Below, in pieces: positions 23,053-35,322 of a stretch of DNA of 64,000 nt. Position numbers and translations under genes: made by a program. Source of the DNA: Argentina anserina (lineage: Eukaryota > Streptophyta > Magnoliopsida > Rosales > Rosaceae); contig NC_065874.1 in NCBI RefSeq assembly GCF_933775445.1, forward strand, positions 27,226,501 through 27,290,500, in the 5' to 3' direction. Each line of letters opens with the position of its first letter. Within the stretch, counting starts at the first letter, position 1. The notes under the pieces are model-generated. The model did no database searches, was not told where the DNA came from, and saw only the letters and a list, made by a program, of their open reading frames with translations.

Positions 23053-23351
23053 GCCTTCCCCAAAACTCTTCATATATAAGTCATAAGTGGTATCACCATC
23101 AGCGGATTCCCTGGAAATTCTCTTCATTCGTTTTCTTCATTAATCGATTTAGGCTCCGTACGTAGTATCCGAGTTATGAGAAAGAACCCACAATTCTAGC
23201 TTCCAAATTAGAATCCATAATCTGCCATACAATAAGCAAATGCATGTGGAGTTAGTGCTGTGACAATTATAATGCGAGCTCTAGTTTATAATGTCAAAGG
23301 CAGCTCTTTTTTTCTTTTGAAAGGAAGGCAATAACTAATCTTTAAATGTAC

Positions 23352-24675
23352 CTCTATAATGTTGTCAGGCAATGGAGATGCACCATCATTTGATGTAGGA
23401 GACCAGAGCTTTAGATTGTTTTCCGATCCGCAGGTTGCAATGACAGGATCATGCGGATGCGGCTGAATGTCATGTACATCTACAGAGTCGCCCCTCATCA
23501 CACGAATTAGTTCGCCTCCATTCTTCTTCCATATGAATATATGGCCGCAGTAACTCCCACTTATGACATACTCATCATTAGGCCCGAAGAAATTCACAGT
23601 AGTACAATAGTTTGCATTTCTGTGACCAAAGTAAAATTCCTGCCTTTCAAGCTCCTTTATGTCTTTAGGCAGGAGTAATGGAGGCAACAACTCCATATTC
23701 TTCTGGAACAGATATATGAGCTCATCACTATAGCTCACAAGTAGCTCACCGGAGTTAGAGTATGCCAACCCTGTGATTCGAAAATCGTATGTACGTTTCA
23801 GGTGAGCAGGGCGAAATATCTTCACAGGTTTGGTTAAACTACTAGATGCCTCCCGCCAGCATTTTCTTATGTCATAGACTCGTGCATATGCATCAGTGCC
23901 TCCTAGGCAGAAGTAGTTTGGATTTGATGGATCAAATACCATCCGATACAACTCTAAAGTGCGGCCAGGTTGCGGCTCTCCTCTTATCAATTTTGTGCAA
24001 CTCAATAGCTTTGTAGCGGTATTGCTTCGCAGGTCAAACTAAAAATATATATATATATATATATATATAATGTTAGCTTTAAAACTAGCTAAGGTACGTA
24101 TCTCCAAATAACATACATACATCGATGATGAAAGAATAACATAGCTACGTACGTACGTGTTGAACAAAGGAATCTTCACCACAGCTGTAAACTATGTAGG
24201 AGTTTCCAGGCTCTACAGCGAGCTTGTGAATTATGCCTATATGATTTCCCAACAATTTTGTATGGACTTGGCCATCCTCTAGAACCTCACCTAGCCTCAC
24301 CTGTGTGAGTATATAAGACGATTAACAAAAGTGCACATGTATAGCCGAAAAAGCATACAGATTGCTCAGAAACTAAACACACGGGGCCTTAGACTATTGG
24401 TGCTGTTTTAACGAAGCTAGTTTTCATGTGAATAAACTTAAAAGATTCCAAGTGTTCATCAAGTATCGAACTTAAAATGCTATTAATAAGTGTTCAGAAC
24501 TTTCTGTTAAATTATAGCTATTATTACACTTACCCCCTACAAAGCACACATCCAATATATAAAAGATACACAAGAAAACGTACGTACGTACGTAGATGAG
24601 GATGCAAGAGTGCGTTGACGATAATGCACCATCGTAATCATGTGTGAAAGAGGAAAAGATATTCATTTTGAAACA

Positions 24676-24717
<42 letters not shown>

Positions 24718-25382
24718 ACATCAGTATGCGTGTGTGTGACTATATATATTGTAAGAGAAAAGTTTTACCTGACCATCCTCACAAGCGGTTACTATTCTCC
24801 GATCATTCGTGAAAGGCATTATCTTGGCTTGATTTACTTCCTCCAAGTGTCCAGGATCATAAGAAAATCTTTTAGTTTTAGTTTCCCAGTTCCAAAATAT
24901 GACTTGATTATCAAAAGACCCCGACACAAGGAGCTCACCACTGGAATTGAATTCCATGCTGCATACACGATCGTTATGCCCTTCTAGTTCTGCATACAGA
25001 TCTATTTGCTTTACAATTTCCTGAAATACAAAATTTGTTAAAATTTTATTCATAATTTTCAGAGACAGATGATCTGTAAGTCTCTGTGCAGTTTGTTATT
25101 TAGGATTTCATGCTGGTCTTAGACTAGTAGTCTATCATGTGTTGAAACGCAAACGTTGATCTATATATATGAGGCTACAGAGCTAAGCTCTTATAGTTTT
25201 ATACCTCTTAGCCTCTTATATATGTAAATATGCATTGCTGTTGAACACGAGTTTTTAACTGTCTGGAATAGAACAAAAAAACAGAGAACCTGGTTAGCAG
25301 AGTACTGACGAGAAAACCGTCTGGGCCGCCGTAGTCCCGTCTCACGGTTGCAAATAGCAAAGAAGCCATTATTACTTCGCAT
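23352..25382 (-). CDS. DCAF8-like WD40 repeat protein, C-terminal exon not found
   Basis: Four exons read on the minus strand, all phase 0 at their junctions: 25382-25290, 25020-24769, 24300-24157 and 24038-23352, giving 392 codons. The N-terminus carries CNRETGLRRPRRFSRQYSA, followed by WD repeats such as LEGHNDRVCSMEFNSSG, LVSGSFDNQVIFWNW and SCGEDSFVQHFDLRSN, ending QPHPHDPVIATCGSENNLKL. This is the pattern of plant DCAF8/WDR42-type proteins, which act as substrate receptors of CUL4-DDB1 ubiquitin ligases. The family's conserved helical C-terminal tail, usually after LPDNI, is absent from the 900 bp searched by eye. Reading through the last donor stops at 23286. It may be a truncated duplicate or may have a distant last exon. 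A (GA)n track lies in intron 2. Confidence 0.75.
24680..24716. repeat. (GA)n microsatellite
   Basis: About 18 GA units lie in the second intron of the WD40 gene. A run of AT repeats at about 24042-24069 lies in its third intron. Confidence 0.9.
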
Positions 25383-26865
25383 TTGGTTACAGTACGTGAA
25401 GAAGGAGCTAGGGTATAGAAAGAATAGTGTTAGCTAGGTAGAGAAAGAATAGTATTAATAAGGAGCTAGGTTTTTATTTTCTCAAGGATAAAGAAAGGAT
25501 CGATGGTTCGATGGAAGAGATGATTTAGCCATTAAGTTCGTGGTTAGAATAATATATATACATACAGTATATGATCCTACATGGAATAAAAATTTCTTTG
25601 CTAACTCGATTGAGCCGCGCGGAATACTTCACCAATGAGCCTTTCCTTTTAGTATTCTGTTTTGTGAAAGAGTTGTTTCAACTAGAATTGTATTTCGTTT
25701 TGGATACAATGATCTTAATTATCTTGGATTGGTCAGTTTAAAAAAATAAAAAGTGATTGCAAAAACCGTTTTAATTAGCATGCATGATTGACCCGTCGAA
25801 TTGCCAATTAAACGGGTTCGTACTCTATAACGTCAGTACGTATTTACGTACACAAGCATGCATGCATGCACGACATATCCAATAATTAGCCTAATTATTA
25901 AAGCAAATGCAAATACGGTGTGGATAAACACTACCAAGTGATAAATTTCTTTCTTTTGTAGTCATAGGGGTAAGTGGGTGGGCAACGAGTAACGATAGAA
26001 TAAAGATATATTTTTCGATTCATCTCATTATGATCTAGGTCTAAAACACTCTGGCAAAACAAAACGCAATTCGTTAGAAGGTAACTAAATTAACAAAGAC
26101 AATGTTAGGGGTCCGGAATGAGCTCATCGCTTCATCCTAACATATTCCAAAAGTAAACAAGATCACACTGCGCGCAGTGAATCACCTCATGACCACAAAT
26201 TCCCTTCTCAGAGTTACTCACGTCTTGCATACAAATTGCACGATTTCTTTGACTATCTGTCGTTCAGAACTAGATTGACATGAAGAAGGATCAAACGATT
26301 GTCATCATGCATATATAAGGCCTAATCTCTGCTGGATTTGCATGTTTATACAAGGCCTTTCCATACTACGCCCTCCCCCCCCCCCCCCGATTACGCACAA
26401 CAAACGAATCCACATGAATAGAAAACTGGCAGAATGCATAGTCTTCCGAGAGAATACCGATTGTGAATCTTGATTCTTGAATTGTTCTTTGATACTTCGA
26501 GAGATCCCACATCCTCCAGGCAAACTCGCTCAGTTGTCATTGTTAGAACAAAGTTTCAGTAAGTAATGGAATCAACTTAATCAACACCAGATTTTGTATA
26601 AAATAACATTTGATTTATATTTCTAATTACAGCAGTAAATTGAGTTTTAAGAACCCAATTCCAATTCTATAAATACAGTAATATTACAACTATAAAATGA
26701 ATTTGAAGAACACAATTTCAATTATATGAATACAGTAATTTCAATTTCAATTAAACTAAAATCAAAAGGATTGAAAACAAAGAAACTGACTTGTTGATTT
26801 TGATAGAGGCTTGCTTGTTGCAATCTCCTAAAACAGAAATTCGCCCCTACACTTGTGCTTGTAGA
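25383..26865. other. Intergenic region upstream of the WD40 gene
   Basis: AT-rich sequence with repeated ACGTAC-type strings (for example 25840-25870) and a run of about 16 C at 26375-26390. No open frame shows recognisable content. The proximal few hundred bases presumably hold the WD40 promoter. I see no other feature. Confidence 0.4.
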
Positions 26866-26870
26866 TATTT

Positions 26871-29800
26871 TGTAATAACCCTAGTTTTTCAAAACAATAT
26901 TTGATTTGATTAAATTCTATAAAGTTGTGAAATTTAATTACAATGAATTGAATTGGTTGCGACTTTACGAAACGAAAACGGAAATGTTTTCGGAACGTTT
27001 TAATTAGAAAAACGTTACGTTTTCGAACTAATATATTGACTTTTATTCCGTCGATCGTTTGTGAAAACTCTCTTCATGAAAGTCGTAGAGCTCGTCGATA
27101 CGAGTACGTGGACATGTGACGCGTCCGAATTGGACGTCGGAGGTGAAAGTTATTAACATCGGAAGTTCGTTTCCGATTTTAGAAACAAGTATAAATAGGA
27201 AAATTTTGGGATTAGGGTTGTGGTCCTCACCGCCACGCCCTACGGCCTCGCGAGCTCCCCCGCAAGCGACCCCGAGCTTGCAACGCTCCGCCTCGCCACC
27301 GCAAGCTTCCCTCGTTCCCCCGACCCTCTGCCTCGTGCCCCGATCGTCGCCTTCAAGCTGCTGTGCCCTCACCGCCGTTCCCTGGGGCATCACGAGACCC
27401 TCCACTACCACCCTCTAGCACGTCGTGCCTCGTCTCGCCGCCAAGGTGCCGCATCGACGAGGGAAGCTCCTGCACGAAGCTCATCAACGATTCAAGCGTT
27501 TCCAACGCGATTGAACTCCGATCTAGGTAAGGAGGCATTTGATTCATGGTTGTGATGATTCTGTGATGTTTTTGGGTGAATTGGGAGGTTGTTGGTGGAG
27601 ATCGGAGAGAGAGGTGGAAGGAGAGGTTACCGCCGCCTTAGGCGGCGCGTGTGGCCGCATGGAGGTGGCTAGGCACGGTGGGATGCCGTGGGAAGGAAGA
27701 GGGGAGAAAGGAGGATGGTTTTGGGGTGGCGGTGGCGTCACACGCGCCTTGGTGGGAGTCGGCGCGTGGGCCCCACGCGCTGCCACAGTGGGTGGCGCGT
27801 GAGCGCCACGCGTGGTCGCCGGTGAGTGGCACGTGTACCCCACGCGCCGCCACGTGCAGCGGCGTGAACAGTGTTTCCGGAAGGGTAATTTTGTAATTTA
27901 ATTATGTACGGTAAATGTAAATTTTAATTACGTACGGTAAATGTAAATTTTATTTACGTACGGTAATTGTAAATATAAATTACTTTCAGTAAATGTAAAA
28001 GTAATTTCAGAAGGGTAAATCAGTAATTAATATTTACTGAAACAGTATGTATTTTGAAATAGTATTTATATGTACAGAAATACGTAAAACAGTACGTATA
28101 AGTACAGAAATACGTAAACAATATGTACTCGTACAGAGATACGTATTGGATGCGTATTTGTACATTAATACATAAATAGTAACTGTGAACAGTAACAGTG
28201 AATAGTAACTGTGAATAGTAACCGTGAACAGTAAATTCGTAAAAACCAAAAATTGCTAAACAGTAACCGAATATTACTGTTTCGGCATTTAAAGGTTTAC
28301 GAAACGTTTCTAAATTCTTTTCTTATCTTTTTAAGGTGAACGATAAATCAAGGAAATAAATTATCTTCGGAAATTGTGGAATTACGCTTGAGTCGATAAG
28401 GTGAGTAAAATCTCACATATTTACGAATCTACCCTTGCGAAGATTCAAGATTTTACAAAAGTTTTTAATATTGAATTACGACATGTATACGATATAGTGG
28501 ATTACATATATATTGTATAAATGGTAATAAGTACATATATATATAGTTTGCTATATTATATACTGTTATAAATTTATTGGAATTGGTCATTTCGATGACG
28601 AGAATTAAATATTGAGCATGTGATTTAATTTGTACAATATGAGGTGTGATTATTGTACGTGATTTTAACATGGTGTTTGTTAAAACGTTTTGTCTTCGGA
28701 CGAGTTTTGTTTTCGAATGAGTTTTGTCTTCGGACGTGTTTATGAAATATGACATGTATATGATATAATGGATTATATATATATTGTATAAATGGTAAAT
28801 ATGTACATATATATATATATATATAGTTTGCTATATAATATACTGTTATGATTTTATCGTGATTTATGTCATTTTGATGACGAGATTTATATATCGAGCA
28901 TGTGATTTTGATTTGTACAATATGATGTGAGATTATTGTACGTGATTTTAATATGGAGATTGTTAAAATGTTGATTTGTCTTCGGACTTGATTTTGGTAC
29001 AATATGATGTGAGATTATTGTACGTGATTTTAACATTGAGATTGTTAAAATGTTGATTTGTCTTCGGACTTGATTTGGTACAATATGATGTGAGATTATT
29101 GTACGTGTTGGCAAGTCGGAACCTAGTCTTTGGCCGGACGAAAGTTACGAGACAGTTAGAGCTCTAGTCTGTCTGCCGTAGTACTGCATGTGAGGTAACG
29201 GGTGGTTATCTGCTCATGGGTACTCAGATTGTTTTGGATGTTGGGTAGCGGGTGGCTATCCAATATCGGCGGTGTATTACGAGAGGGATAACAGATGTGT
29301 ACCAGCGTTCTTGGTACCCGTATTATAAATGCATTTGGGTAACCAGAAGGGTTACTTAATTTCTCATGAGCGCTTCTTTTCATATTTCTTTGGGACAACC
29401 AGATGGGCCGTCCATTGACTCATGAGTGCATTTATATTTGTTTGATTTGTGGATTTTCGTATATATATTAATATGCGAGTTATATTTTCATTTTACTCAT
29501 ACGAGCTGTAAAGCTTACTGGGTTTGTGTTTACAATCCCGGTGCACCAATTCGATGGTGTAGTGGATAACTCCGCAAGTGTGGATTAGCGGGAATTGACG
29601 GACCGCTCAGAGGACTTGAAGTTATTTATCTCCAGCTTGTGTGAGGATTTTGTGTGACTATCTTGTGAGGTTGTTGTGAGGATTATACATTTCCATTTGT
29701 TATAATGTTGAATTATAATTTGGTTTGTAATAATCGGTTTGACTGAGTTGTATTTTGAACTCAGAGATGATCCGCTGTAGCACTTTAAATGATTTCGATT

Positions 29801-29871
29801 TCATCGAGATTGTTTGGTGTTTAACGACTTTGAAATTGAGTTTTTATGCTCGAAATTTTAGGGTTGTTACA
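26871..29871 (+). mobile_element. Solo LTR of a gypsy-type element
   Basis: This 3001-bp segment begins TGTAATAACCCTAG and ends AGGGTTGTTACA, flanked on both sides by TATTT (26866-26870 and 29872-29876). It shares blocks with the 3' LTR at 18096-20270, for example AAAGTCGTAGAGCTCGTCGA, AAGGTGAGTAAAATCTCAC and GGTTGCTAT-like sections, so it is the same broad family but clearly diverged. No internal domain is present. A solo LTR of this type arises by recombination between the two LTRs of one element. Confidence 0.9.
28478..29110. repeat. Tandem duplications inside the solo LTR
   Basis: A block beginning near GACATGTATACGATATAGTGG (28478) recurs about 271 bp later. A block with GTACAATATGATGTGAG starts at 28915, 28997 and 29078, giving a period of about 82 bp. 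These duplications help explain why this LTR is longer than its relative at 18096. Confidence 0.8.
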
Positions 29872-29876
29872 TATTT

Positions 29877-30169
29877 GAACGTCTGTCTTGCAGGATACAA
29901 CTATCGAATTCAATCGAAGCACTTCAATTGAATCCCTGGCAAATTCTACTTTGTGTTTCTCAGAAATATTGAGGAAAGAAGAGAGAGGAGAAAATTAATT
30001 GACCATCTGCTTGGGGTTGTCATCCTTATATAGAGGATTGGTGATGCTTTGAAAGGGTATAACGAATCAGTAGCAAAGCTTCATTCACTTTAGTTGAAAC
30101 CCAGAAGTCGTGTCCTTCCGTTCCCAAAAGACACGTTTGTTTGGTTTGTTCCATCTCCACAATTCATTT
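29877..30169. other. Short intergenic segment
   Basis: This follows the 3' target duplication of the solo LTR and continues the sequence interrupted at 26870. I see no open frame or repeat of note. Confidence 0.4.
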
Positions 30170-30340
30170 TTACCCCAACATTCTCCAACAGTCATACTTG
30201 AATGTCATGACTTCTCTTCTTTGCCATTCATTGTTTAAGTACGAAGCAAAAACCTGGCCCTGGTCTGTACTCCGGTAACTAAAAAACACATCGTACCTCC
30301 ATCGAGGTACTCCAAAAGTAGGAAATGATGCAGAGGCCAT
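30170..30340 (-). pseudogene. Truncated TIR domain start (TNL-type fragment)
   Basis: Read on the minus strand, 56 residues begin MASASFPTFG and continue with a TIR-like N-terminus, WRYDVFFSYRSTDQG then ASYLNN and TFKYD, and stop soon after. Typical plant TIR proteins have YDVFLSFRG at this position and continue for about 140 residues. Here the reading frame ends after the second TIR motif. The leader upstream (to about 30607) is open but shows no recognisable domain and could be an untranslated leader. The fragment appears to be the 5' end of a TIR-NBS-LRR or TIR-only gene. Confidence 0.6.
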
Positions 30341-30609
30341 TGTTAACAAACCAAAAGAGGAAACCAAGTCCAGACGAAAGGAATCGGGAAAAGAGAGGAA
30401 TAGAGAGAGTTGAGCGAGAAATGATTTGAAGGCTACGTGAGTACGCTGAAACAAAGTTCTATTGGAAGACCCAAAAAACAAAGTGCCAAGATTACAAACC
30501 AATTGGTCTTGTATGGTACGTGTTCTGGAGTGGAGAACAATGACACAAAGTGACAGTAGACTTGGACGAACTGGTGTCCAAACTTGCGCGTTACGCTTTG
30601 TGGTCACAA

Positions 30610-33570
30610 ATTACAATAGGATCGTGATTAGGCAATATGCCCACGCTCCGCAGTAAACAAAATAAGAATAAAGCAAAACACGAAGATAGAAATTTGATAG
30701 AAAAAGTGAAACCAAAATGACAATTTAAATTAGAAGGATAAATGTACAAATGAAGGATATTAACAACAAAGTTTAAGACAGTAGTTATTCTATAGTTTAA
30801 CTACAGTAATTGTGATAGTGTTAGTTACACATAGATAACGATAGAGGCTCAACGTTTAGACCAAAACCTGCTCCCTTTCTACTTTTTTTTTCAGGAATCT
30901 TTCCAAAATAAATTACAAAACTGAAGCTTAGTACTGCAACTGCAAAATGAACAACATCAAGGGAACAAACAACTGCAAGGGTCTCTTGGACCAAAAACAA
31001 AAGAAATGCACAAAATCTAGAAACAGATAATCAAAACACCAATCAAATCAACGACAAAACAAACAAACGACTTCAGTTTATAAAAAACACAAGGCTCCAT
31101 GCCTCTATATACACGTAGCTACAATAAACTAAATCACATTCATCAATCTCAGGTAACTGTTGTCCCGCTCAAGCTCCAACTGGCACAGTCATAACAATCT
31201 ACTATACTACCAACTTAAACAAAATAGACTTGAAAAAAAAAAAACAAACCAAATGAGCAACGATAGCAAAGAAATGTTTTGTATCCAGTCCACATCTTTA
31301 AATTATGGTCATATAATTTAGTATCGTTCAGACCATCTTGTGTACAAACGACCTCTCAATCTTAATATTAAGTTTTATTAAAAGGTTTTAGTACACCAAC
31401 TACCCAAATCACCTCTGTGCAAATATAAGGTTTCAATGGTTTTATATCCAAATCTTGATAAACCATTGGACCAAAAAAGCATAAAATCCAATTTCAATTT
31501 TATCAGTTACGGATTACAACAGACAAAATGAGCATCCAATTCAATTTTGATAACCAAAAGTCAATTCATACCCAAATTGGTGATCTAAACTTAATGATAG
31601 TTTCATCATATATATCAAAGTAGTAATCTTATTCTTTGAAGATCCCAACGTATATATTTCCACAACCTCCTTAACTACATTCGCCTCTCCTTCCCCATTT
31701 TGATTTCTAAAACAAACATTGCATTGAAAGCACATTTTTCACATTTTGAATCAGAGCCTTATTTTCATGTACGACGCAAAAGATGGGCTGTTATCATCAA
31801 CCCTTCATTAAAAACCAAATTTTGATAACCAGTTTCAGATTACATCAAAAGATTTAGCTTTTGATGATTATAGTCATTTAACTGATCTAAAATGTGACCT
31901 AAATAAAGAGGTGCAGCCTAAATTGCAAAGTGAAGGCCAAGTTCTGTAAACAATAATAGCTATCAATGCACGAGTTCTTAAGACAATGACAAAATATTGA
32001 TCAACATACAATTCCTTAGTAATTCCTTAAAAGTAATCTTAAGAGATTGTCTCCCTTACTGAGATGGAATGATATTTGATCATGTGAAAACCCAAATTGA
32101 AGCAAAAAATTAACAATATGATGACTACAAAAGTTATGAGTTGTGTTGCTGTAATCTAAGGAAAACCCAAAACCCTCATTATATTTGTTTACAAAATAGC
32201 ACAAAGTCAATACTCTATTATCAGAGGAAGTCTAATAAACAATAATCTTCCAAACGAGAATACAGAAAGCAAAGAATTGAGATGATTACCTGATTACTGC
32301 AAAGTATGATGAGTCTGTAAAACAAAAAGAGCAAATGAAGGAACTCAATTTAATCAATCACTGGAGAAATTCACAAACGGATGAACAGAAAAATAAGATG
32401 AATACAAATACAAACCTCTAATTAAAAGACAAATCACCAACAACCTTAGAACCTACACAAAGGAAAACCATACCCAAAATTCAGTCAACACACAGAAATC
32501 ATGAGTTCCAAAAATGAGAGAAGTGATAGCAAACCTATTTATCAAAATTCTAACAAAACAGAGTCTAACAAAGAAAAAGATGAACACAACCCATCAAAAA
32601 ACAAACCCAGAACATAAATTCGATGAAACAATCCCTCTCACATTAACCCATTAATTAAACCCTTTTTTTGATTATCCAAGAAGTTAAAACTATTGAAATA
32701 GACTGTATTCAAGCTAATTGAATAGGGAGCCTGAGACCTCAGGCGTCCTGAGGAGCTTCATAGTTCATAGGATGGGCGATTTCCACAGGACGGGCGAATA
32801 CTAGAATTAAATAAAACATGAACATACCCGGGGAAAGATTGCTTATTCTGTCGACCTATTACATCGATGTCTCTTTCTAGATCGCCGATCAAATACCAGA
32901 ACCAACCTGAGAAAGGTTTCCGATTGGTTGGATGGTTGAGGAAGCAACCGAGATGCTTCTATAAGCTTCAGGGGAACAACGCCGTTAACAACGAGAGGAG
33001 GAGATTTTTATGACATGTGTTTATGATCATCGCTTGTTATATCGGAGGGAATGACGAGTCGCACTTACCACAAAACCAAGGGTAGAACCGTAGTTTTATC
33101 CTTAGGAACAGTACACCTAAGGTGAATAGGAAGCAACAAATAATAAGTAGTAAATAAATAAACCAAAAGACATTGATCGAAACCACTGTCCTTAATTAAC
33201 TTTGTCGGTCGATGTCTTTGTTAACTGCACCATTTGTGATTTTCCTTTATTCATTTTTTGTGATATGAATCATCTAACTCTGATTGCCCGACAACTCTAC
33301 TTGGATTTATATTGATGACCTGAAACAACACTGACTGGGTAGACTTGTCGAAGGTTAATACAACCTGCAAGTATTTCACGTCTTTACTAGGTAGGCAAAT
33401 ATCACAAAGTTACTTTGTTAAGAATTTTGAGAATATGACCTTGGGCGTTATTGTTTGTGAGTTTTGTGGACGTGTCGGCTTATGATAGGTAATAAAGTTT
33501 TTTCTTAGAAACCACTTCAGTCTCATGTATGTGGTGATTATTCTGCCCTATACTGTATATCTTTCTCACA
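30610..33570. other. Intergenic region without a supported gene
   Basis: AT-rich sequence with scattered short frames only. From about 32740 to 33010 the composition is more balanced and includes repeated GGACGGGCGA / GGATGGGCGA pieces (32771-32797), which could be untranslated exons of a non-coding transcript on the minus strand. Nothing here decides that. I report no gene. Confidence 0.35.
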
Positions 33571-34510
33571 GGGAGCACATCACCTGGCCAAACAAATCCA
33601 GTGTCAAATATCTGCTTAACATATAAAACTAACACATGAAATTTCACCCATCACATCATTATTATTATAACTTAACATAAACTGACTATGTTAACGTTAA
33701 AATAAGTTAAAAGATATTTTTCAAGTTCTCACATGAAATTTCACTCACCACATCATTATTATTATAACTTAACATAAATTGACTATGTTAACGTTAAAAT
33801 AAGTTAAAAGATATTTTTCAAGTTCTCAGTAAAACTCTGACAGCGACTAAACTCGAGTCTTCACGGTGACTATTCAGAATTTTCATCGGATCAATTTACA
33901 AATATAAAAAATCGAACCCCATAACCCTAAAATCCCAAGATCCCCAATTCACGGTTCATCAAGATCTTCCCCACTGCCAGAACTGTGAGCCAAAAATTGG
34001 GAATTCTGAATCCAATTTCTTGTCTTTAATCTCCAACTTTTAGAGTGAATACTGAATGGGTTATGGGTAGAGAAGTTATATATCTTTAAACAGTGCTGTA
34101 GTAGCCCTCCATTTGGATTTAGATTGGTATTGGAATTCTGTACCCAAGCCTTTAGTTTTAAGCACGGGCTCATGTGATGAACATTATGATGATGAAAGCA
34201 AGAAGGGGGCGGGAAAGAAAGTAATTTGAGAGCAGTGCTAGCATGGCCCCTTCGTCTGCCATCTGCATCACATGAGATTGGGAAAAGAAAAACACAGAAA
34301 GACGACTGGAGAGAAAAATAGAAGAAGAAAAGGCGTGGGGTGGAGACTAGGTCTGGGAGTGAATTTTTTTTTTTAGTTTGAAAATTGGTTACCAGAGTTG
34401 GTCTCTGTTAAGTGAGTTATGGTATGGTGAGAATTACATGTGTCAGTTTTCTATTGTAGGCACATAGACACTGGATTTGTTTGGCACAACTGCACAAGTG
34501 ATGTGCTCCC
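33571..34510. mobile_element. MITE-like DNA transposon with GGGAGCACATCAC ends
   Basis: The left end GGGAGCACATCACCTG...CCAAACAAATCCAGTGTC reappears inverted at the right end (reverse complement of 34440-34510 reads GGGAGCACATCACTTG...CCAAACAAATCCAGTGTC). The flanks CTTTCTCAC and CTTTCGCAT agree at 7 of 9 bases, suggesting a decayed Mutator-type 9-bp target duplication, although they are offset by a base relative to the ends. No transposase is encoded. It is about 940 bp long. Confidence 0.65.
33633..33826. repeat. Tandem duplication of a 97-bp unit
   Basis: A block starting CATGAAATTTCAC and ending TTTTTCAAGTTCTCA is present twice (33635 and 33732) with only a few substitutions. It lies inside the MITE-like element near its left end. 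Confidence 0.9.
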
Positions 34511-35322
34511 CTTTCGCATATAGGTTATATATTCTTGTTAAATATTCACACATTCAACGATTTCAATCAAAAGTATGAGACATTAAAGGGTGTGTGAATA
34601 GAGATTGTAAGAGTGTTAATAACAATTCCCAAATAACATAGTATGAACATATTAAATTTTGTCATCTTACTCTTCTGTACAAACAAAGACCTTTATATAT
34701 ATGTACAATATAGCGCAACTTAAATTAAGAAGATATAAAATTTGGAAATATGGAAAAGAAAACTGTGTCCAAATGTTGGTCGGAGTGCGTTATGGCCTTA
34801 TGATCAAAGGTTTTTTTTTATCTTTTATTTTATTTTTGAGAATGTGGAAGAATTACCATTAATAACAAACAATCAACTTCATTAGAGTGCACAATACTAA
34901 ATAGCCAAGGAGGCATATCATTGACCCAAACATGAAAGTCAGAAATCACAAGCGCATTCCTTCCTAGAAGGTGCACTTTCCGATTACAATGACGTGTGAC
35001 ATAATTACAATAAACATAACAAAATAAAGACTTAACTTCCACCGACCAATTTTCTTACATGCACTGTAAATCCTCAATACAGTGCCGAATCGAAAAGCAA
35101 ATTTTGTAATTTCCATGTTTAAAAGCGAAGAACTTTAATTTACCCTCAAACCGTTATGCGATCCGCAACTTATTTTTGAATTTGCTTCAGAAAAAGAACC
35201 CTCATGTCCAGATCACATGGTAAGATCGTCTTTTTGTCTCTATACTCCCCCCCACCTCTCTCTCTTTGCCGCTTTTAAATCCTTTCAAACAAAAAAGATG
35301 CTCTGACCACACACAGAGCGAC
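34511..35322 (+). other. Upstream region of the 35323 gene
   Basis: Mostly AT-rich with no open frame of interest, becoming C-rich and pyrimidine-rich (CCCCCCCACCTCTCTCTCT, about 35246-35268) just before the ATG. Such a pyrimidine-rich leader is typical of plant 5' untranslated regions. A TATA box was not identified with certainty. Confidence 0.35.

Noticed and set aside
24640..24987. Plus-strand 115-residue frame
   Set aside because: It is antisense to WD40 exon 2 and includes a (GA)n track.
27043..27896. Pro/Ala/Gly-rich frames on both strands
   Set aside because: They belong to the GC-rich part of the solo LTR.
33571..34510. Exact 9-bp target duplication for this MITE
   Set aside because: Flanks agree at only 7 of 9 bases and are offset by one, so I claim only a decayed duplication.
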